Of a DNA stretch of 9,008 nucleotides, positions 1-4,870 are shown in pieces. Each line of letters opens with the position of its first letter. Within the stretch, counting starts at the first letter, position 1. The notes below the pieces were generated by a model. It saw only the letters and a list, made by a program, of their open reading frames with translations, was not told where the DNA came from and did no database searches. Made by a program: the position numbers and the translations under genes. Source of the DNA: Fimbriimonadaceae bacterium (GTDB lineage: Bacteria; Armatimonadota; Fimbriimonadia; Fimbriimonadales; Fimbriimonadaceae). The stretch spans positions 1 to 9,008 of the forward strand of contig CANFJD010000095.1 of the NCBI GenBank assembly GCA_947447315.1, read 5' to 3'.

Positions 1-314
1 ATTCGACGGACATACCGGCGTGGGGACATCTAACGGATGGCATTAACCTAAAGTTGATGAAGTGCGGTGGAATCACCGAGGCACTGCGCATCGTTGCTAC
101 TGCCCGGGCGTTTGGACTCAAGACAATGATTGGATGCATGAGCGAATCCAGCGTCGCGATTGCCGCCGGGGCGGCATTGAGCGCGCTGTTTGATTACATC
201 GATTTGGATAGCCACTTGAACCTCAATCCCGATCCCGCGGGCGGAGCAGAGATTCGCGACGGAATCGTTACCCCGAGCGATCAGCCGGGCCACGGCGCCT
301 ACTTGATTAACTAG
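1..314 (+). CDS. Dipeptide epimerase (L-Ala-D/L-Glu epimerase type), C-terminal part, 5' end outside window
   Basis: The visible 103 residues (reading from base 3) are the end of an enolase-superfamily enzyme of the muconate-lactonising subgroup. Family members are about 340-370 residues, so roughly two thirds is missing to the left. Seen: an INLKLMKCGG segment whose first Lys (codon at 51) matches the second catalytic Lys at the end of barrel strand 6; the GCMSESS strand; and a DLD motif (codons 201-209) matching the DxD that binds the dipeptide ammonium group in L-Ala-D/L-Glu epimerases. These enzymes epimerise the Glu of L-Ala-D-Glu in the cytoplasm so that peptidoglycan peptides can be recycled as amino acids. 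Other dipeptide specificities occur in the family and cannot be excluded from this fragment. The TAG stop at 312-314 overlaps the stop of the convergent fabF. Sure of family, less of substrate. Confidence 0.88.
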   Translation, partial: STDIPAWGHLTDGINLKLMKCGGITEALRIVATARAFGLKTMIGCMSESSVAIAAGAALSALFDYIDLDSHLNLNPDPAGGAEIRDGIVTPSDQPGHGAYLIN

Positions 315-1546
315 TCGGGCTTGGTGAGGATGAGGCAGGCGTTATGCCCGCCAAAGCCGAAGCTATTGTTAATGGCGACCTTAACGTTGTGCTTGCGCGC
401 AACGTTTGGCACCACGTCCAAATCGCAATCGGGATCCTGATTGAACACGTTGATGGTTGGCGGAACAATTCCCTGATTCAGCGCATAGATGCAGGCAAGT
501 CCCTCGACGGCACCGGCGGCACCGAACGTGTGACCGATCATGCTCTTGGTACTGCTAACGGGAATCTTGTAGGCGTGTTCACCGAGGGCTCGCTTGATCG
601 CAATGGTTTCCGCTTTATCACCAAGACCCGTGCTGGTGGCATGGCAGTTCACGTAATCCACCTGCTCAACCGAGATTCCGGCTTTGCGCAGACCCATCTG
701 AATGCAACGCGCCACGCCATTTCCATCGGGATGCGGAGCGCTGAGGTGATGGGCATCGGCGGTGAGGCCATATCCAGCGACTTCGGCGTAAATGGTGGCA
801 CCTCGGGCAATCGCGTGGTCGTAGTCTTCTAAAACCCAAACGCAGGATGCTTCTCCGCAGACGAAACCGTCGCGGTCGACATCAAATGGTCGGGAAGCGT
901 GGTGCGGATCGTCGTTGCGAGTAGACATCGCCCGCATGGCACAGAAGCCGCTAAAGCCGATGTCGTTTATGCTGGCTTCGGTGCCGCCCGCGAGCATCAT
1001 GGTCGCGTCACCGCGTTTAATGATTTCGGTGGCGTCGCCAATGCAGGTGGCGCCGGTAGCGCAAGCGGTGACGCTATTGCCAAGCGGGCCGCGAAGTCCG
1101 TGAATGATGCTGACCATGCCGGCAGGCATGTTGCTAATCATGTGGGGGATGAGGAACGGCGAAACCCGACCGGCTCCGCGCTCATAAAGAACTTTCGTTT
1201 GTTCAGAAACCGTATTGAGACCACCAATGCCGGAACCGATGAGAACGCCAAAGTTGTCTCGCAGTTCCTCGGTCAGTTCAATCCCGCAGTGATCCATCGC
1301 CATTTGGGCGGCGACGATAGCTAACTGGATCACGCGGTCGGTACGACGCGCATCCTTTTTGTCCATGTAGTCTTCGGCATTGAAATTTTTGATTTCAGCG
1401 CCGATTTGACTATCAAATGGAGTGGGGTCGACAAGCGTAACTCGCTCGACCCCATTCTTACCGGCTACGGCATTCGCCCAGAATTCGTCCGCCGAATTTC
1501 CGATGGGCGTGATTGCCCCGTAGCCAGTGACGACGACTCTGCCCAT
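311..1546 (-). CDS. fabF: Beta-ketoacyl-ACP synthase II (FabF)
   Basis: This 411-residue protein is a full-length cytoplasmic condensing enzyme of fatty acid elongation. It condenses malonyl-ACP with acyl-ACP, releasing CO2. The thiolase fold shows the Cys-His-His triad at the expected spacing: Cys162 in TACATGA, His302 in NCHATST and His339 in SMIGHTFGAAG, with the conserved Lys334 in SSTKS and the glycine-rich FGFGGHNA near the C-terminus. E. coli FabF has its triad one residue further on, so the ATG at 1546-1544 fits the family start. That ATG follows the acpP stop directly (TAAATG), and no strong ribosome binding site is visible, so translation is probably coupled to acpP. Cys301 replaces the usual Ala before the catalytic His, a minor oddity. 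It is not a modular or type II polyketide synthase: no chain-length-factor partner is present and acpP is adjacent. Confidence 0.97.
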   Translation of the reverse strand: MGRVVVTGYGAITPIGNSADEFWANAVAGKNGVERVTLVDPTPFDSQIGAEIKNFNAEDYMDKKDARRTDRVIQLAIVAAQMAMDHCGIELTEELRDNFGVLIGSGIGGLNTVSEQTKVLYERGAGRVSPFLIPHMISNMPAGMVSIIHGLRGPLGNSVTACATGATCIGDATEIIKRGDATMMLAGGTEASINDIGFSGFCAMRAMSTRNDDPHHASRPFDVDRDGFVCGEASCVWVLEDYDHAIARGATIYAEVAGYGLTADAHHLSAPHPDGNGVARCIQMGLRKAGISVEQVDYVNCHATSTGLGDKAETIAIKRALGEHAYKIPVSSTKSMIGHTFGAAGAVEGLACIYALNQGIVPPTINVFNQDPDCDLDVVPNVARKHNVKVAINNSFGFGGHNACLILTKPD

Positions 1547-1783
1547 TTAGGCAGTCTTCTTGGTGATGTACTCGACAGCGTTGCCGACGGTCTTGATTTC
1601 TCCTACTTCTTCGTCGGGAATTTCAATGCCGAATTCATCTTCGAGGGCCATTACGAACTCTACGACATCGAGCGAGTCTGCGCCCAGGTCCTCGGTGAAC
1701 GATGCGGTCTCGACGACTTCTTCTTCTTTGACGCCGAGTTCCTCGACGGTCACCTTCTTTACACGGGTCAGAATGTCTGACAT
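1547..1783 (-). CDS. acpP: Acyl carrier protein
   Basis: A 78-residue acidic helical protein, the usual ACP length. The phosphopantetheine attachment site is Ser37 in GADSLDVVEF, the DSL motif that carries the growing acyl chain as a thioester. The flanking helix II residues (VVEFVMALEDEFGIEIPDEE) match fatty-acid-synthesis ACPs rather than polyketide or peptide-synthetase carriers. The start ATG at 1783-1781 is preceded by CGGAG two bases upstream of the ATG, a short-spaced but recognisable Shine-Dalgarno. The gene lies immediately before fabF, as in most bacteria, but the common upstream neighbours fabD and fabG are absent here. An 81-bp gap separates it from the upstream permease gene, so acpP-fabF may have its own promoter. 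The needed holo-ACP synthase is not in the window. Confidence 0.97.
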   Translation of the reverse strand: MSDILTRVKKVTVEELGVKEEEVVETASFTEDLGADSLDVVEFVMALEDEFGIEIPDEEVGEIKTVGNAVEYITKKTA

Positions 1784-1864
1784 AACTCCGAAAAGATACC
1801 CGCATTGAAACGGGGATAGGGGGGCTTCTGGGATAGACAGGGCACATCTTGCCGTACTTTCTGT
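1784..1864 (-). promoter_or_regulatory. acpP leader region with Shine-Dalgarno
   Basis: This 81-bp gap between the permease stop and the acpP start holds CGGAG just before the acpP ATG. A TANNNT hexamer (TATCTT on the minus strand, at about 1790-1795) lies 9 bases before the ATG. No convincing -35 box is seen and no T-tract terminator for the upstream gene, so both read-through from the permease gene and a local promoter remain possible. Confidence 0.35.
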
Positions 1865-2623
1865 CTATTTGAACAACAGCGACGCCATGAGGAAATTGGC
1901 AACGTACACCAGAACCATAGAAATGACGACACTATTGGTGGTGGCGCGGCCGACTCCCACGGCGCCTTCTTTTGTTCGCAATCCCTGCTGGCAGGCAACG
2001 ATCGCGACAATGATGCCAAAGATGGGAGCCTTGAGAAGTCCTTTCCAAAGATCTGCCGGGGTAGCAAACTGCTGAAAACTCTGCATAAAGACCTGATAAG
2101 GAATGCCATCGTTCATGGCTACCAGTAGGCCACCGGTGATCCCCGCCCACATGGAGACCAAGGTCAGCACCGGAAGCATCAACATGCCGGCGAGGATTCG
2201 GGGAATCACCAGATAGTTTGTGGGATGGACGCTGAGCATACGGAGGGCGTCGATTTGCTCGGTAACGGCCATGGTGCCGATCTGCGCCGCCATGGCGCTG
2301 CCACACCGGGCCGAAACCATGATGCCCGCAATTACTGGGCCGATTTCGCGAATGACGGTGAGGCCGACAGTGGCGCCCAGAAACTGGGTGGCACCGTACT
2401 GCTGGAGGAACGAGGAAAGGTACAGCGAAATGACGGCGCCACTGAAGAACCCGGTGAGGGCAACGATGGGAACACTGGCTACTCCCACAAAAGCCATCTG
2501 ATTGAGGGTTTCGGCAATCTCAACGGGGCGACTCCAAATGCGACGCGCCGCATCCCCGGCAATCAAGGTGCATTCGCCAATGAATTCGGTAAGTGACCGG
2601 GACATGTTGAGGATGGAATTCAT
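1865..2623 (-). CDS. MlaE/YrbE-family ABC transporter permease (phospholipid transport)
   Basis: This 252-residue inner-membrane permease belongs to the MlaE family, which with an MlaF ATPase and an MCE-domain MlaD protein moves phospholipids between the membranes of diderm bacteria. Seen: an amphipathic N-terminal region (about 1-40), a hydrophobic helix at about 43-70, the family signature at about 91-126 (IREIGPV, ARCGSAMAAQIGTM, EQIDAL), further helices at 140-170 and 200-212, and the C-terminal GAVGVGRATTNSVV block before a last helix at 233-250. The ATG at 2623-2621 gives the usual length. No good Shine-Dalgarno is visible there, and Met7 is a possible alternative. No mlaF or mlaD gene lies beside it in this window, which is unusual for an mla operon. 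It reads toward acpP-fabF on the same strand, an interesting lipid-related pairing that does not prove an operon. Confidence 0.93.
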   Translation of the reverse strand: MNSILNMSRSLTEFIGECTLIAGDAARRIWSRPVEIAETLNQMAFVGVASVPIVALTGFFSGAVISLYLSSFLQQYGATQFLGATVGLTVIREIGPVIAGIMVSARCGSAMAAQIGTMAVTEQIDALRMLSVHPTNYLVIPRILAGMLMLPVLTLVSMWAGITGGLLVAMNDGIPYQVFMQSFQQFATPADLWKGLLKAPIFGIIVAIVACQQGLRTKEGAVGVGRATTNSVVISMVLVYVANFLMASLLFK

Positions 2624-2636
2624 TCAGCCAGTTGCT

Positions 2637-2642
2637 ATTGTA
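2637..2642 (-). promoter_or_regulatory. Candidate -10 box for the MlaE-like permease gene
   Basis: On the minus strand this reads TACAAT, five of six matches to the sigma-70 -10 consensus, 13 bases before the permease ATG. No good -35 hexamer is found 16-18 bp further upstream. The same octamer TACAATAG occurs before the redoxin gene at about 4859-4866, which slightly raises its credibility. Confidence 0.35.
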
Positions 2643-2741
2643 CGCCTCGCCCGGATGATCGCTCTGCATTTTTATCCCCATCCCGCAAAAGTGTAATAAG
2701 GTTGGCGAACTTTATTGAATATGTGAAGTCTGATATCCGGA

Positions 2742-2969
2742 ATGATACGAACTGTTCATGTAGTGGATGGGTTAACGGTGACGGTCCAGACTCATGCAGG
2801 CCAAACCACCGCTTACATCCGAAAAGGGGATCTTCTGATTCAGGCCGGTGAAGGTACCCCCGCCCGTATTGTACGCCCGATCGAAGAGACCCGAAACCAT
2901 ACTCATCCTAAGTACTCGCAGATCGCGAAAACGGCAATTCAGCTTCACCGTTCCTCCATGGGAGCTTAA
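2742..2969 (+). CDS. Small hypothetical protein, 75 residues
   Basis: I do not recognise this protein. It starts with ATG at 2742 and ends with TAA at 2967-2969. The first 45 residues read as alternating beta strands (VHVVDGLTVTVQT, TTAYIRKGDLLIQAG) with a glycine-rich turn. The rest is a basic, His-containing tail ending HRSSMGA. There is no signal peptide, membrane helix or cysteine. It is divergent from the MlaE-like permease gene across 118 bp, and only a weak CGGA precedes the ATG. In favour of a real gene: no longer ORF overlaps it on either strand, it fills an otherwise empty gap, and its composition looks protein-like. Against: it is short, without recognised homologues in my memory, and has a poor ribosome binding site. 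Confidence 0.5.
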   Translation: MIRTVHVVDGLTVTVQTHAGQTTAYIRKGDLLIQAGEGTPARIVRPIEETRNHTHPKYSQIAKTAIQLHRSSMGA

Positions 2970-3032
2970 TTTAAAGTAATTATCCGTGCATTCTCATCCG
3001 GTTGATTGATTGCATTGTTTTTTAAGAATTTC

Positions 3033-3060
3033 GGATGGCATCTCTCATTTGATGTCATCC
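3033..3060 (+). terminator. Weak hairpin in AT-rich spacer, possible terminator
   Basis: The spacer 2970-3141 between the small ORF and the convergent cytochrome gene is AT-rich and has no coding potential I can see. It holds one inverted repeat: GGATG-G-CATC (3033-3042), an 8-base loop, then GATG-T-CATCC (3051-3060), a 10-bp stem with one G-U pair. It is followed on the + strand by the T/A-rich ATTTCTATATATTT, not a clean U-tract. It could end transcription of the small + strand gene; read from the minus strand it lacks a U-tract. Confidence 0.3.
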
Positions 3061-3141
3061 ATTTCTATATATTTCCAGTCATAACTTCTAGAAATCGAAT
3101 AGTAAGGTAGCAATCAACTGAATTCTTACATTTTCAATTCT

Positions 3142-4245
3142 TTATTTCTTGACAAGCCAATCGACTGAAATTGGGTCACGATGGTTACGACGATACTGCA
3201 CCACCATTCCCAAGCGGCTGCCGGAGGGTAGTTTCAGCGGCTGCGCCAAGTAGTAGGTGCCGATGCTACGACAAACCGCGGCCGGTTGCGATGCCAGCCG
3301 TATTCGTGCCGATTCTCCTTGGGCCGCCGTGGCTTCCCAACTCTCCAATTGGTCGGAAAAGTTGGGATGAAACCCGTACAGCGAGATCGGCGCGTCAAGC
3401 ATCGTTTCCACACGTCCCGACACGCGAATCAGCTGCGACACATTCCGAAATTGAACTGCAGGAGACGCTGGAGCAACAGCGCCGAGGATGAAAATGAGAC
3501 GTGCTGTGCCATGGTGAGTTTCCCCATCTGGCAAAAGCTCCAATTGACCGGATACCTCACGAGGCATTCGGGGGCCGTCGTTTGTTGAGTGCCACGGACG
3601 ATTGCCAAAGCTCCATCCAAGTTGAATCGTTTCCAGAGCAAGTCGCGCCCTCACCACCCTCCCGGGTAAGTCAGAACTGACCCAAAAACCGGTAACAGCA
3701 CGATTTCGGTATTGCGGCGGAATGGACGCCCTAAATGGAAACGGGGTTACTCCGCCGCTACCCTCGGCCGGTACCGAGATAGGCAGAGATATCTCAACCG
3801 TAGGAGCGGGACGGCGCATAGGCTCGGTGGTGCCTGAATTCATCGATTCCGAAATATCGGCAGCAGATATCAGCCCCTTTTCCACCCGGTTACCCCACTC
3901 CCAAATTTCAGCAACATTCGTCGGGGTAAGCGGTCTTTGGGGCAGAAAGTGGTCCAAAGAACTCACTACCACTCCGGGAGGCATCCTCTGACCGAGTACC
4001 TCACCGGTTATTCCGCGGGCATATCGGTAGAGATTTGCCGCGGTACGGAACGAGAAAACAGCCCCAGCGGTGCCGGTGTGGCAACGAGAACATTGGAGAT
4101 TGACGGTTTTCGTTACTCGACGAATTAGCGCTTCATTTGAAACACTGGCTAGCCCGTCAGTTGAAGGGCGGTCTTGGGATACCCGAATGATTGCCCCCGC
4201 TAGGAAGATGCTTAACACCAGATGTTCCCAGCCATCAGTTTTCAA
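3142..4245 (-). CDS. Exported c-type cytochrome with degenerate copper-monooxygenase-like C-terminal domain
   Basis: A 367-residue protein. A hydrophobic segment at about 8-20 looks like an export signal or anchor. A haem-binding CSRCH follows (Cys52, Cys55, His56), with RMPP at 87-90 giving Met88 as likely distal ligand. This segment through about residue 123 resembles the cytochrome part of a family of large proteins built as redoxin, cytochrome, then peptidylglycine-monooxygenase-like copper domain, known from Planctomycetes and Acidobacteria. Residues 150-367 keep that family's outline (SVPAEG near 157; YYLAQPLKLPSGSRL near 331) but seem to lack most copper-binding histidines. The start is uncertain: an in-frame TAG precedes the TTG at 4245-4243, no Shine-Dalgarno is visible, and a GTG nine codons later is possible. 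It overlaps the redoxin gene by 11 bp, so the two are probably co-translated. It would act in the periplasm as an electron carrier; partners are unknown. Confidence 0.72.
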   Translation of the reverse strand: MKTDGWEHLVLSIFLAGAIIRVSQDRPSTDGLASVSNEALIRRVTKTVNLQCSRCHTGTAGAVFSFRTAANLYRYARGITGEVLGQRMPPGVVVSSLDHFLPQRPLTPTNVAEIWEWGNRVEKGLISAADISESMNSGTTEPMRRPAPTVEISLPISVPAEGSGGVTPFPFRASIPPQYRNRAVTGFWVSSDLPGRVVRARLALETIQLGWSFGNRPWHSTNDGPRMPREVSGQLELLPDGETHHGTARLIFILGAVAPASPAVQFRNVSQLIRVSGRVETMLDAPISLYGFHPNFSDQLESWEATAAQGESARIRLASQPAAVCRSIGTYYLAQPLKLPSGSRLGMVVQYRRNHRDPISVDWLVKK

Positions 4246-4852
4246 CTACGAACGGCAAGAAGCAGCCGTTTGCATCGGTTTGGGGTCGAGAAACGGGCTT
4301 TCCGGCGACCACCTCCTTAATGGCGAGATACAGATCACGGCGAGTGGCTTTAGGTTTCCATTCCCCCATTACTGTCGAGCGATCATCGACGCGTCCCCGA
4401 TACCGGAGTTTGCCAGCAGAGTCAAAGACAAGAGCGGTCGGAGTCACGCGAACGGAGCATTGCTTTGCCAACCCGTAGCCTGGTTCGAATACTGGCGTTC
4501 CGATTAATTGGCTCGCGCGGAAGTTTGTATACGCAGTTGCTTTATCTTCCGGAGGAAAAACGTACCACCACGATACAGCTTTTCCGTGAACCTCTTTTTC
4601 GATTCTCAATAGCTCTGGACGGTACTTTCGCGCAATAGGGCACTCTGTGGATATGTAGAGTACTATTGCAACGCCACTTTTTAACGGTACACCCATCTCG
4701 TTTTTCGCTGATTTCCAAGTTACCGATTGAAGATTTACATCCGGCAAACCGTAAACGTCGTCCGGCTTACTAGTAAAAATACTAGTTTTCTTATAATGAT
4801 TAACGTAACCATAAAAAATACATAAAACCGCTACCGTCATATCACACGCCAC
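4235..4852 (-). CDS. Exported or membrane-anchored thioredoxin-fold redoxin (AhpC/TSA-like)
   Basis: This 205-residue protein has a hydrophobic N-terminal segment (about 5-18, followed by KK) and a thioredoxin fold. YISTECPIARKY contains the single active-site-type Cys71 followed by Pro. RVTPTALVFDSAGKLRYRGR (135-154) contains the cis-Pro of the fold at about 138. RPQTDANGCF near 189-198 matches the end of the redoxin domain in multi-domain redoxin-cytochrome-copper proteins. There is no CxxC or Sco-type CxxxC, so a disulfide reductase or classical copper chaperone is unlikely; peroxide reduction or thiol chemistry at Cys71 is more plausible. Cys132 and Cys197 are further candidates for a resolving Cys. 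The start is GTG at 4852-4850, directly after an in-frame TAA; ATG at 4840 is an alternative four codons in. The gene overlaps the cytochrome gene downstream and diverges from the copper radical oxidase gene upstream. Confidence 0.78.
   Translation of the reverse strand: MACDMTVAVLCIFYGYVNHYKKTSIFTSKPDDVYGLPDVNLQSVTWKSAKNEMGVPLKSGVAIVLYISTECPIARKYRPELLRIEKEVHGKAVSWWYVFPPEDKATAYTNFRASQLIGTPVFEPGYGLAKQCSVRVTPTALVFDSAGKLRYRGRVDDRSTVMGEWKPKATRRDLYLAIKEVVAGKPVSRPQTDANGCFLPFVVEN
4769..4786. repeat. Short perfect inverted repeat inside the redoxin 5' coding region
   Basis: ACTAGTA (4769-4775), loop AAAA, then TACTAGT (4780-4786): a perfect 7-bp AT-rich stem holding two ACTAGT palindromes. It lies in the unusually AT-rich first 100 bases of the redoxin gene, roughly 65-85 bases downstream of its start. 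It may form a hairpin in the mRNA, but the stem is weak and no function is shown. Confidence 0.4.
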
Positions 4853-4857
4853 TTATT

Positions 4858-4868
4858 ACTATTGTAGT
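4858..4868. promoter_or_regulatory. Dyad and overlapping -10-like boxes in an 18-bp divergent spacer
   Basis: The spacer 4853-4870 separates the GTG of the redoxin gene from the ATG of the copper radical oxidase gene. ACTA (4858-4861), TTG, TAGT (4865-4868) form an odd-centred perfect dyad near the middle. On the minus strand bases 4866-4861 read TACAAT, 8 bases before the redoxin GTG. On the plus strand 4860-4865 read TATTGT, 5 bases before the oxidase ATG. A minus-strand TTGAAA at 4887-4882 is a possible -35 box at a short 15-bp spacing; no clear plus-strand -35 is seen. Neither gene has a Shine-Dalgarno, so leaderless or near-leaderless mRNAs are suggested. This is inference from sequence only. 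Confidence 0.4.
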
Positions 4869-4870
4869 CG

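Noticed and set aside
641..646. Unusual NCHATST instead of NAHGTST in FabF
   Set aside because: Ala for Gly is common in FabF proteins, and Cys301 is a mild change that keeps the catalytic His; not enough for a finding.
344..1324. Two long + strand ORFs (344-832 and 899-1324) opposite fabF
   Set aside because: They are antisense shadows of a full-length, motif-complete FabF; their translations show no recognisable domain.
311..1546. FabF as a ketosynthase of a secondary-metabolite cluster
   Set aside because: It has normal FabF length, an adjacent fatty-acid-type ACP, and no chain-length factor or tailoring genes nearby.
3001..3118. 8-bp inverted repeat GTTGATTG (3001-3008) and CAATCAAC (3111-3118)
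   Set aside because: It is short, about 100 bp apart in AT-rich DNA, and expected by chance; no mobile-element features flank it.
4235..4245. Frameshifted single redoxin-cytochrome gene
   Set aside because: Each ORF begins with its own hydrophobic export-type segment, and an in-frame TAG directly precedes the second ORF, so two genes fit better than one broken gene. It is kept as a finding only for the split itself.
4640..4643. Redoxin as a Sco-type copper chaperone for the oxidase
   Set aside because: Sco proteins need CxxxC plus a distal His; here only Cys71 is present in TECPIARKY.
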